The notes under the pieces are model-generated. The model made no database searches. It was given only the letters and a program-made list of their open reading frames with translations, and was not told where the DNA came from. A stretch of DNA of 12,363 bases from an uncultured Candidatus Saccharibacteria bacterium (GTDB taxonomy: Bacteria > Patescibacteriota > Saccharimonadia > Saccharimonadales > Saccharimonadaceae), in assembly GCA_938046495.1 (NCBI GenBank), contig CALIXG010000044.1, forward strand, positions 1 through 12,363, given 5' to 3'. Each line of letters begins with the position of its first letter. The first letter of the stretch is position 1. The position numbers and the translations under genes are program-made. Shown in pieces: positions 6,414 through 12,361 of this stretch.

Positions 6414-6596
6414 TTAAGCTTTTTTAATTTTTGCTACTCCGAAGAAACGAATTTCTAGTTCTTCATTGGGGAATAGCTTTTCGAATAGCGAGCAGATGTC
6501 GATAGCGTTTAATTCTTGTTTATCGTTAACGAGACCATACTAGGCGGTAAACCACACATTCGGATTTATTTCTTTGTCAAAAATTCTATCTTCCAT
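6414..6596 (-). pseudogene. Small ORF (61 codons) with an in-frame TAG
   Basis: From ATG 6596-6594 the frame reads MEDRIFDKEINPNVWFTA, TAG (6542-6540), then YGLVNDKQELNAIDICSL followed by a coherent amphipathic stretch to GVAKIKKA and TAA at 6416-6414. The second half has no start codon of its own, so its protein-like composition argues that it was read continuously with the first half. The gene overlaps the end of the 184-aa gene by 31 nt. I do not recognise the family, so the residue lost at the TAG is unknown (Trp, Tyr or Gln would each need one change). The TAG lies inside a 12-base exact match to the R2 repeat. Confidence 0.55.
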
Positions 6597-7120
6597 TTCA
6601 ATCTATAAAGACGAATTAGTTTATAACTATTATCTGTTACAACAATTTTTGTCTTATCGTCACTTACGTATGCAAAGTTTAATTTATCTGATTCTTTATG
6701 GAATCTCTCAAATGATTCGTATGGTGATAAGTTTTTATTTTTTAAGTTTTCGTGATGCTCCTCAAAAGCATCGTAATTTTCAGCAAAATACTCTTCCCAT
6801 TTTGAATAAATCGTTTTATCTGGCAAATTTTCCATATCATCAACTACGTAATCATAGCGTTTTTTTATTTTATAATCACCGTCATGAAAGAAAATCGCTA
6901 GACTTAGACATTCCATACATCGCCATATTTCTGGTTCATTTTCCGGGCAAGAATCATAAATATCCACCAACAAGGAATAGTCGTTATCTTTATCACCAAA
7001 TTTTCTATCAGGGTTTTCCTCCGATATTCGTTTAACAAATTCAACAGGATAAGCTTCGACGCAAACTTTTTCATCGCCGTTCCACATACTATGTTTGTTA
7101 GCACATAAAGTATGAGCCAT
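6566..7120 (-). CDS. Cys/His-motif hypothetical protein, 184 aa, leaderless
   Basis: The N-terminus MAHTLCANKHSMWNGD has C6 and H10 followed by WNGD, and a second knuckle C68-x2-C71 lies in WRCMECLSLAIFF; together they could form one zinc site. The rest is acidic, with a helical block EEYFAENYDAFEEHHENL and a C-terminal strand region ending LTKK. I have seen similar C-x3-H-MWNGD starts in uncharacterised bacterial proteins but know no function. The start is marked by TATAAT exactly 6 nt before the ATG and no Shine-Dalgarno, so the mRNA is probably leaderless. A perfect 7-1-7 palindrome at 7153-7167 overlaps the -35 position and may be an operator. Its end overlaps the next small ORF. Confidence 0.75.
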   Translation of the reverse strand: MAHTLCANKHSMWNGDEKVCVEAYPVEFVKRISEENPDRKFGDKDNDYSLLVDIYDSCPENEPEIWRCMECLSLAIFFHDGDYKIKKRYDYVVDDMENLPDKTIYSKWEEYFAENYDAFEEHHENLKNKNLSPYESFERFHKESDKLNFAYVSDDKTKIVVTDNSYKLIRLYRLKWKIEFLTKK

Positions 7121-7126
7121 ATTTTT

Positions 7127-7135
7127 ATTATATCA
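7127..7135 (-). promoter_or_regulatory. Extended -10 box of a leaderless promoter
   Basis: TGATATAAT on the minus strand, then AAAAAT and the ATG at 7120. The TATAAT-to-ATG block of 15 bases is identical to the one before the gene at 1611. Confidence 0.7.
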
Positions 7136-7152
7136 TAAGCCTCTACCCCGCT

Positions 7153-7167
7153 TTACATCGGATGTAA
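7153..7167. promoter_or_regulatory. Perfect palindrome, candidate operator
   Basis: TTACATC G GATGTAA, a 7-1-7 inverted repeat between the divergent promoters of the 184-aa gene (its -35 position overlaps) and the RNA candidate at 7217. It could bind a dimeric repressor, or fold as a hairpin if transcribed. Confidence 0.4.
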
Positions 7168-7184
7168 CACTATAAAAACCTAGA

Positions 7185-7213
7185 TTGAGTTTTTCTTCAA
7201 TATGTGATAATAT
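7185..7213 (+). promoter_or_regulatory. Promoter of the structured RNA candidate
   Basis: TTGAGT (7185-7190), a 17-nt spacer and TAATAT (7208-7213). A start about 6 nt downstream would fall at about 7218, just before the first stem. Confidence 0.4.
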
Positions 7214-7216
7214 AAA

Positions 7217-7305
7217 GACATCGGAGTAAGAAACTCCAACGTCGGAGATACCACTTCGGTGCTATCTTCATGAGGACCCGCCAGAAATGGCGGGTTGCTC
7301 GATTC
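7217..7305 (+). ncRNA. Candidate structured RNA of about 85-90 nt, unassigned
   Basis: Three hairpins follow one another in a region with no plus-strand ORF. First, GGAGT (7223-7227) and ACTCC (7233-7237), with GAC (7217-7219) and GUC (7241-7243) able to close it below an internal loop. Second, AGATA-C-CAC, a UUCG loop, GTG-C-TATCT (7246-7267). Third, a long stem ACCCGCCA with TGGCGGGT capped by a GAAA tetraloop (7276-7295), extendable by GAG/CUC across a bulge. ACTCC could alternatively pair with GGAG at 7244-7247, a possible switch. No strong T-tract follows, so the 3' end is uncertain. I matched it to no known RNA class. Confidence 0.45.
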
Positions 7306-7316
7306 TAAAAATATCC

Positions 7317-7976
7317 TTAATTATTTTTCAATTTATTCTTACCGCTCTCAAAAGACTGAGAAATATAATCTCTAATATTATTTATATTTGATAATTTATA
7401 ATTACTTCAATCAAGCTCACGACTAAGTTGTTTTAATCTAACCGATAGACAATTTTTTGCTTCTGTTACTGGTGTGGCTAAAACCGTTACACAAGAATCG
7501 GGACTCAACCGAAGAGTTGTCTTAATTGCTTCGGCATAATCTCCATCACAAGAAAGGATTATGATATTAATTGGGTCCTTAGACCTTGCAACACACTCAA
7601 GCAGATCCGATGTCAAATAAACATCAATATTCGATTTTAATTTCACATTTTTCGAAAGTACTTTTATGTTATTTAGAGACCCGCAATTCGCGCATCTATA
7701 TTTTTCGTACTTTGGTGGTTCAATATAGCTTTTTCTAGAAAGTGAGCAAATCTTATATCCAACTTTTTCACTCAAAAATCGAAAATGATTCATTTTCTTA
7801 CTATCACTAAAAGATATCCCTTCATAATAACGAATTTCCTGAACATTCGGATATTTCTCTTTAAGATAGTTATATAATTTAACAAAATCGAGAACAAAAC
7901 CACAGCTTCAAAGGCAGGCGTGACGGATGTTACTAACATCAATATAGATGTAGGTTTTAGCTTCCCTTAAATTCAT
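7317..7976 (-). pseudogene. LabA-like NYN domain gene broken by two in-frame TGA codons
   Basis: From ATG 7976-7974 the frame reads YIYIDVSNIRHACL, TGA (7910-7908), SCGFVLDFVKLYNYLKEKYP, RYYEGIS, a CxxC knuckle (C95, C98), KLKSNIDVYLTSD, IIILSCDGDYAEAIKT, VTVLATPV, LSVRLKQLSRELD, TGA (7409-7407), then SNYKLSNINNIRDYISQSF and TAA at 7319-7317. The NYN fold is a PIN-like metal-dependent RNase; the acidic residues D13, D118, D124, D144 and D146 are all present in the restored frame. An ATG at 7793 could still give a 128-residue piece, but without D13. Both stops fit CGA (Arg) to TGA. Family members usually run on past the second stop, so both look like real lesions; certainty is higher for the first. 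Confidence 0.8.
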
Positions 7977-8056
7977 ATTAATTACAATATACCATATTTA
8001 CGAATCTTTAAATTTTAATCGAAATATTTATATACTGTGTTAACTCAGGTCAAAAA

Positions 8057-8085
8057 TTGACACACCACGCCCTTCATTGTATAAT
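8057..8085 (+). promoter_or_regulatory. Perfect-consensus sigma70 promoter
   Basis: TTGACA (8057-8062), 17-nt spacer, TATAAT (8080-8085). It drives the CHAP-like gene, whose ATG at 8128 has a strong Shine-Dalgarno (AAGGAGG, about 8114-8120). Confidence 0.9.
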
Positions 8086-8127
8086 ATATATTGGGTATTT
8101 TCCCATACAGCATGAAGGAGGGGAATC

Positions 8128-8754
8128 ATGAGCACATTTAATAAGATCAAAGTAGCAAATTTTTTCGCAAGACAATCTTGCGCCGCCTGGCAGCCTATTC
8201 GGATTATTCGCGTAATCTGTCGCCACATCTATCGTTCCATCATGGAGTCTGGCGCCGAAGAATATCCATATGCTAATCCAAAATTCGCTAATTGGCAGGA
8301 ATCCGACGGAAATTTTTACACCCTAGTTACCGATTCTAGTGGCTTCGTCATTCGGCGTAGCACTAGTTATGTAGCCTGGATGATGAAAAAATACTGCGGT
8401 AGTTCACCAAAATTGCCTAAACCAGGGCCGCGCAAGCCCGGAGAACATCGCTTCGATGCCAAACACTGGGGTGAAATCCTCGAATACAACGGTTGGCAAA
8501 AAGTTTCAAAAGCCGACTGGCCGTCATGCTACGATATACGTATCGATAGGCACTTTATCGGTATAATTGCCGATGCAGATGAGTTTGGTCTTCTAGTATG
8601 GTTTAAAAACGCTGGGTTTGATCTCACTAGTAGATATGAAACATGGATAGTTTCAACCTATAAGGATTTTAAAGAGCAAAGTTTAGAAATCTCTTCTGAA
8701 AAATCTAGCATCATCTGGTATTGTGAACCCAAAGTAAAAGATACTTATATTTAA
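8128..8754 (+). CDS. CHAP-like protein without catalytic Cys and His, 208 aa
   Basis: The middle of the protein follows a CHAP amidase/endopeptidase template: DSSGFVIRRSTSYVAWMM (69-86) matches the D.wGF..RxCTSYVAWR motif, and RFDAKHWGEILEYNGWQKVS (108-127) matches the usual dAkxW....Gw.V. segment. The catalytic Cys is Ser78 (AGC), and the GHVA(Y/W)V motif that supplies the His reads FGLLVWF (153-159). CHAP enzymes cut peptidoglycan peptides; this copy is probably inactive as a hydrolase and might bind cell wall or have another role. No clear signal peptide; the basic N-terminus (residues 1-40) is only weakly hydrophobic. Strong promoter and Shine-Dalgarno suggest it is expressed, so it does not look like a simple wreck. 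It ends at its own terminator. Confidence 0.65.
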   Translation: MSTFNKIKVANFFARQSCAAWQPIRIIRVICRHIYRSIMESGAEEYPYANPKFANWQESDGNFYTLVTDSSGFVIRRSTSYVAWMMKKYCGSSPKLPKPGPRKPGEHRFDAKHWGEILEYNGWQKVSKADWPSCYDIRIDRHFIGIIADADEFGLLVWFKNAGFDLTSRYETWIVSTYKDFKEQSLEISSEKSSIIWYCEPKVKDTYI

Positions 8755-8781
8755 ATCTACGCAAAAATTTACTACACAACT

Positions 8782-8809
8782 TTCACCTCTCGAGAGAGGT
8801 GAATTTATT
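8782..8809 (+). terminator. Terminator of the CHAP-like gene
   Basis: TTCACCTCT (8782-8790) pairs perfectly with AGAGGTGAA (8795-8803) over CGAG, followed by a short TTTATT. Confidence 0.7.
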
Positions 8810-8878
8810 GCACCTTAAAATTTGAGGAATTTTAACCAAACAGTCACCCGCACACATTACGAAAGGTTAGGTGAATCT

Positions 8879-9466
8879 ATGTTTACTGACAAAATTAATC
8901 TCGCACTTAAAGTTGCCGCCAAGGCGCACCGGAATCAAAACCGCAAGGGAACCGATATCCCATACATCTCCCATCCCGTTGCCGTCGGCATGATTATTAG
9001 TCAATTTACTGATAAAGAAGCAGCAATTGTTGCCGGAATCCTACATGACATTCTCGAGGATGTCGACCCAGCCATCTATTCTGAGATCGATATGCGACGC
9101 GATTTTGGAGACGAGATTACTGACATCGTCAAAGATGTCTCCGAGCCCAAAACTGCCGGTCAACCCAAACTCCCCTGGAAAGACCGCAAGCAAAGTTACC
9201 TGAAGCGTCTCAGCAATTCCTATTATATTGAAGCTTATCTAGTTGCTACCGCCGATAAAATTCATAATCTCATCGATATTTTGAATGATTATCATCAGTT
9301 TGGTGATGAGATTTGGCAGCGTTTTAATGCCTCAAAGTGGGATATTCTCTGGTACTATCGTGCCGTTTTTGATCTTATCAAAAATGAACCAATACCGAAG
9401 GATCTTAAGCATCAACTTGAAAGTCTCATAAGGAGACTAAAAGCTATCGTCGCCATGAACTCCTAA
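8879..9466 (+). CDS. HD-domain (p)ppGpp hydrolase-type protein, 195 aa
   Basis: A single-domain HD phosphohydrolase of the SpoT-hydrolase/MESH1 type. The metal and catalytic set is complete: H17 (KAHRNQNRKG), H32 (YISHP), H56-D57 with E60-D61 (HDILEDV) and D126 (ATADKIHNL). Known relatives remove the 3'-pyrophosphate of (p)ppGpp, and MESH1 also takes NADPH; the exact substrate here is inferred. No synthetase, TGS or ACT domain is present, so it is a small alarmone hydrolase rather than a full Rel. The frame is open further upstream to a TTG at 8822, but ATG 8879 is preferred because AGGTGA (8868-8873 region) sits just upstream and the HD domain begins right after it. It ends in TAA before a strong terminator. 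Confidence 0.85.
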   Translation: MFTDKINLALKVAAKAHRNQNRKGTDIPYISHPVAVGMIISQFTDKEAAIVAGILHDILEDVDPAIYSEIDMRRDFGDEITDIVKDVSEPKTAGQPKLPWKDRKQSYLKRLSNSYYIEAYLVATADKIHNLIDILNDYHQFGDEIWQRFNASKWDILWYYRAVFDLIKNEPIPKDLKHQLESLIRRLKAIVAMNS

Positions 9467-9493
9467 GGTAAAAAATTTCATAATCAAGCTACC

Positions 9494-9525
9494 CCCCCTA
9501 CTTTATCTGTAGGGGGATATTTTTT
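9494..9525 (+). terminator. Terminator of the HD hydrolase gene
   Basis: CCCCCTAC (9494-9501) pairs with GTAGGGGG (9509-9516) over TTTATCT, followed by ATATTTTTT. Confidence 0.9.
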
Positions 9526-9578
9526 CAATTTCTATATCGAAAAGTATCATTACTATGATAATGGTTCAGTGAATATAC

Positions 9579-9584
9579 TATAAT
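9579..9584 (+). promoter_or_regulatory. -10 box of a leaderless promoter
   Basis: TATAAT, then ATACTT and the ATG at 9591. No Shine-Dalgarno precedes the start and no good -35 box is visible. Confidence 0.65.
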
Positions 9585-9590
9585 ATACTT

Positions 9591-10496
9591 ATGAATAAAT
9601 CTGAAATTGAAGCCAGACTCCAAACTATCCAGAAATTTTATAATCTCGATAAACTTCTTGAACACGGCACCGAAAACGAAGATATTGCTAAATATTATCG
9701 TAAATCCGACTTCTTTTACAAACACGTCCATTCCAGTGGCGGTAGTAATATCCACATGGCCCTTTCCGACGACGGACTTTTTCACAAAGAAGATTTCAAG
9801 AAACAAGCCGCCTATATCGCAAACTTCTTAAAACCTGGTGCTCGCGTTTTAGAGGTTGGAGCTGGTAGATTAAGTAATTCACGCTATCTCGCCGAACGTT
9901 TTCCAGATATTGAATTCGTCGCACTAGATATTCCTAACCGAAACTTTCTTAAAAACAAAGTTCCAAAAAATATTCAACTCGTCGAGGGGAACTATCACGA
10001 CCTAAATCAATTTGAAGATGAAAGTTTCGATATTATCTTCGGGGTAGAAACTATCTGTTATAGCTCAAACAAACAACTTGTAGTAGACCAAGCATTTAAG
10101 AAACTCAAACCAAGTGGCGTATTTATTGATTTTGATGTTTTCGAACCCCTTAAAAAGAATCTTATGACTGATTTTGAAAAACGGGTTTCTAATATCGCCC
10201 TAGCCGGCATGCGAGTGACGGGTGAAGATCAATCTATTCAAGATTTTAATTATTATCTAAAAAAATCTGGATTTCAAAAAATTGAGATTGAAAATCTCAC
10301 TCAAAAAATCATGCCAAATCTAAAACGCCTCGCCAAAATTTCCAAGCTCTATTTTACCCACCCACTGCTACTAAAAATCTTAAATTTTACCATTGCCGAA
10401 GACGCTAGAATTAATGGTATTTCAGGTTATCTTATGGATCTAACTTTTGACGGTGAACGTATTCATGGCTATTACCGCATTACTGCCAAAAAATAA
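9591..10496 (+). CDS. Class I SAM-dependent methyltransferase, 301 aa, leaderless
   Basis: A Rossmann-type methyltransferase core begins at about residue 82: motif I RVLEVGAGRLSNSRYL (85-100), the acidic end of strand 2 VALDIPN (110-116), GNYHDL (133-138) and DIIFGVETICY with KKLKPSGVFIDFDVF for the later strands. The N-terminal part (YYRKSDFFYKHVHSSGG and HMAL) resembles the lid helices of small-molecule methyltransferases of the sterol/cyclopropane-synthase-like group. The substrate cannot be read from the sequence. The C-terminal 100 residues are basic and helical, with no membrane segment I am sure of. The TATAAT box 6 nt before the ATG makes the mRNA probably leaderless. It stands alone, convergent with the nuclease gene downstream. 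Confidence 0.85.
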   Translation: MNKSEIEARLQTIQKFYNLDKLLEHGTENEDIAKYYRKSDFFYKHVHSSGGSNIHMALSDDGLFHKEDFKKQAAYIANFLKPGARVLEVGAGRLSNSRYLAERFPDIEFVALDIPNRNFLKNKVPKNIQLVEGNYHDLNQFEDESFDIIFGVETICYSSNKQLVVDQAFKKLKPSGVFIDFDVFEPLKKNLMTDFEKRVSNIALAGMRVTGEDQSIQDFNYYLKKSGFQKIEIENLTQKIMPNLKRLAKISKLYFTHPLLLKILNFTIAEDARINGISGYLMDLTFDGERIHGYYRITAKK

Positions 10497-10500
10497 AAAG

Positions 10501-10543
10501 GAAGCCCCTGCGGTAGGAGCATTACACCCCGTGCAGAGACTTC
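10501..10543. terminator. Hairpin between convergent genes
   Basis: GAAG (10501-10504) pairs with CTTC (10540-10543), and CTGC (10508-10511) with GCAG (10533-10536), separated by a 3x3 internal loop. It lies between two convergent genes, but the T-tract is poor, so termination is a guess. Confidence 0.3.
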
Positions 10544-10558
10544 GATATTATTATTGTA

Positions 10559-10957
10559 TCAAATTAAGGCGGTAATATCAATAATCTGATCGCGTTTATT
10601 TATAAAAATCAATCTTTTAAGTCCAGGCAAATCTTTAACCTTACTTTTTAAGGTTCTCAAAATACTTTCATCAGATAAACCTTTCACTCTAGATGAATCA
10701 ATAATCACATTTTGACATTTCTCCAATGCTCGTTTCACGTTGCGTATAATCTTTTTTGGATTATCGGTAATCGGAGATTTAATTTCAAACATCGTCCTGT
10801 TTAAATATATATCTGGCGTTTTTAAATTAGCCTCTGGGATAAACTCAACACGATATCCAGCCAACGCTAATATCTTCGCAACCCTCTGCTCGTGCGGCCA
10901 AGGATTAGTGTTTGCCGGAATAATGACCATACCACCTTTATAGTTGATATGTCTCAT
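10559..10957 (-). CDS. Stand-alone CdiA-CT-like PD-(D/E)xK nuclease, 132 aa, leaderless
   Basis: The protein fits the CdiA C-terminal tRNA-nuclease type: PHEQRVAKILALAGYRVEFI with H22 and E23, then KTPDIYLNRTMFEIKSP giving PD 48-49 and E58-x-K60, a basic helix (NPKKIIRNVKRALEKCQN) and strands NVIID and KRLIFINKRDQIIDI. In contact-dependent systems this fold is the toxic tip of a huge exoprotein; here it is a free small protein with no secretion part and no obvious immunity gene beside it. Two in-frame ATGs exist. The upstream one (10972) would place a TATAAT box inside codons 2-3; using ATG 10957 puts that TATAAT exactly 6 nt upstream, as at three other genes here, so I chose 10957. It may be a housekeeping or defence nuclease rather than a toxin. 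Confidence 0.75.
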   Translation of the reverse strand: MRHINYKGGMVIIPANTNPWPHEQRVAKILALAGYRVEFIPEANLKTPDIYLNRTMFEIKSPITDNPKKIIRNVKRALEKCQNVIIDSSRVKGLSDESILRTLKSKVKDLPGLKRLIFINKRDQIIDITALI

Positions 10958-10963
10958 GCCAAT

Positions 10964-10969
10964 ATTATA
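10964..10969 (-). promoter_or_regulatory. -10 box of a leaderless promoter, fixes the start at 10957
   Basis: TATAAT on the minus strand, then ATTGGC and the ATG at 10957. Confidence 0.6.
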
Positions 10970-11021
10970 CATCTAATTTTCATAAAAGAAGTAAAGATAA
11001 AACCATAACTTAACGCTCACA

Positions 11022-11050
11022 TTGACAAAACACTCTAAAATTGTTATAAT
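11022..11050 (+). promoter_or_regulatory. Perfect-consensus sigma70 promoter
   Basis: TTGACA (11022-11027), 17-nt spacer, TATAAT (11045-11050). The ATG at 11153 lies about 95 nt downstream of the expected start. Confidence 0.9.
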
Positions 11051-11074
11051 ATACAAATCTCGGTGCAGAAAAAT

Positions 11075-11111
11075 CGTGAAAAATCTGGTCCAAATTGGCC
11101 CAAAATTCACG
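11075..11111 (+). promoter_or_regulatory. Hairpin in the 5' leader of the ADP-ribosylglycohydrolase gene
   Basis: CGTGAA (11075-11080) pairs with TTCACG (11106-11111). Inside, TGG/CCA and CCA-AAT-TGG can pair further. It lies between the promoter and the Shine-Dalgarno, so it could affect mRNA stability or translation; nothing ties it to a known riboswitch. Confidence 0.3.
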
Positions 11112-11152
11112 CAAAAATCCGCATCATCACCCAGAAGATAGGAGGAGATACT

Positions 11153-12184
11153 ATGGCACATTTAGAGAAAAAGGATATAAAGCAAGCAATTCGTTCTGGC
11201 CTTATCGGTTTAGCTATTGGCGATGCATTAGGGGTGCCCATTGAGTTTTTAAATCGAAATTTCTTAGAGCTCATGCCGGTCACCGAAATGTTATCGGTCG
11301 GCACCCATCATCAACCTGCCGGCACTTGGTCTGACGATACGTCTATGACCATCTGCCTGATGCAGTCATTAATTGACCAAAAACGCTTCCATTATCACGA
11401 CATTATGGAGAATTTTGTCAAGTGGTATCTACAAAACAAATTTACCGCTACCAAACTCACTTTTGATATTGGCGGCACCTGCAAACGCGCGATTGAGAAT
11501 TATCTCGCTGGCGGACATCCTGTCAAATGTGGCCTGAATCATTACGCCAATAACGGCAACGGTTCACTCATGCGCATCTTGTCAGTAGCTTTCGTCTGTC
11601 ACAACAACCAAATCACCGGTGAAAAACGTTACGAATTAGTGAAAAACATTTCATCACTTACCCACGCTCATCCAATTAGTGTGCTGGGTTGTCTGATTTA
11701 CACTAATTTCGTTTGTCACTTATTAGGCGGTGATAATCCCAAGGAAGCTTATCGCAAAACCCAGCTAGACGATTACAGCATGTTTGAAAAAGAAGAAATT
11801 ACCCTATATAGCCGAATTCTGAAAAATCAGATTTATCGCTATACCAAGGGATTCATCTCTTCTCGCGCCTATGTAGTCGATACGCTAGAAGCGGCGCTTT
11901 GGTCGTTTCTGACCACTGATAACTTCCAAGACGCCGTACTTACTGCGGTTAATCTCGGCGATGACACCGATACGGTCGGCGCTCTCACTGGTTCGCTCGC
12001 TGGTATTCAATACGGGCTCAAAAGTATTCCGGAAAAGTGGGCCACCACTTTGAAGCGTGGCCGATATCTGATTAAACTCTGCGATCAATTCGCTGAAACC
12101 AAAATTGACACCACAGATATTGCTCCAGAATCGACTTCTATTCCACGTTTTGAGTCCATCGGTCTGAACCGACTTGGTGCCTAA
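11153..12184 (+). CDS. ADP-ribosylglycohydrolase family protein, 343 aa
   Basis: ADP-ribosylglycohydrolases (DraG/ARH family) remove ADP-ribose from modified proteins or other carriers with two metal ions. The signature elements are in order: GLIGLAIGDALGVPIEF (16-32), GTWSDDTSM with the metal-binding SDDT (60-63), NGSLMRI, the helix THAHPISVLG, and NLGDDTDTVGALTGSLAG with the second metal motif GDDTDT (269-274). Length is normal for the family and no key residue is missing. The frame is open upstream to a GTG at 11063, but ATG 11153 has AGGAGG (11140-11145) 7 nt upstream and starts right before the conserved N-terminus. The gene has its own perfect promoter and terminator, so it is monocistronic. 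Its substrate in this organism is unknown. Confidence 0.92.
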   Translation: MAHLEKKDIKQAIRSGLIGLAIGDALGVPIEFLNRNFLELMPVTEMLSVGTHHQPAGTWSDDTSMTICLMQSLIDQKRFHYHDIMENFVKWYLQNKFTATKLTFDIGGTCKRAIENYLAGGHPVKCGLNHYANNGNGSLMRILSVAFVCHNNQITGEKRYELVKNISSLTHAHPISVLGCLIYTNFVCHLLGGDNPKEAYRKTQLDDYSMFEKEEITLYSRILKNQIYRYTKGFISSRAYVVDTLEAALWSFLTTDNFQDAVLTAVNLGDDTDTVGALTGSLAGIQYGLKSIPEKWATTLKRGRYLIKLCDQFAETKIDTTDIAPESTSIPRFESIGLNRLGA

Positions 12185-12200
12185 TCTTATTTTTCTCACT

Positions 12201-12233
12201 AAACTCTCGAATATTTCGAGAGTTTATTTTTTT
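12201..12233 (+). terminator. Terminator of the ADP-ribosylglycohydrolase gene
   Basis: AAACTCTCGAA (12201-12211) pairs perfectly with TTCGAGAGTTT (12215-12225) over TAT, followed by ATTTTTTT. Confidence 0.92.
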
Positions 12234-12289
12234 ATAAACTCCAAAGACTTGAATATTTTTCTAAGGCCTAAATATTTTCACGGCCAATA

Positions 12290-12361
12290 TCAGTTTCCCC
12301 CACCCCTTAAGAACGCCTCAATCATTTCCGCTTCACTTGTAAAATCCTCCCCCAAAACCAA
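12290..12361 (-). CDS. C-terminal end of an unidentified gene cut by the window edge
   Basis: Reading inward from the right edge on the minus strand, one frame is open for 23 codons and ends GEDFTSEAEMIEAFLRGGGN before TGA (12292-12290). The other two minus frames stop sooner, and the composition is protein-like with a plausible final amphipathic helix. It converges with the ADP-ribosylglycohydrolase gene. Too little is present to name a family. Confidence 0.45.
   Translation of the reverse strand: MVLGEDFTSEAEMIEAFLRGGGN

Noticed and set aside
6574..7035. Plus-strand 153-codon ORF opposite the Cys/His protein gene
   Set aside because: The minus-strand gene has a strong leaderless promoter and coherent motifs; the plus-strand frame has low-complexity antisense composition.
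7246..7295. Hammerhead-type ribozyme reading of the RNA candidate
   Set aside because: A near CUGAUGA (CUUCAUGAG) and a GAAA are present, but the GAAA is a hairpin loop and the core order and cleavage triplet do not fit.
7317..7976. UGA read as an amino acid (as Gly in Absconditabacteria/Gracilibacteria)
   Set aside because: The long conserved genes have no in-frame TGA, and TGA ends other genes at sensible family positions (DUF1810 at 3167, nuclease at 10559). A genome-wide code change is not supported; lesions are simpler.
10958..10972. ATG at 10972 as start of the nuclease
   Set aside because: It would place the TATAAT box inside codons 2-3; the ATG at 10957 fits the 6-nt leaderless spacing of three other genes.
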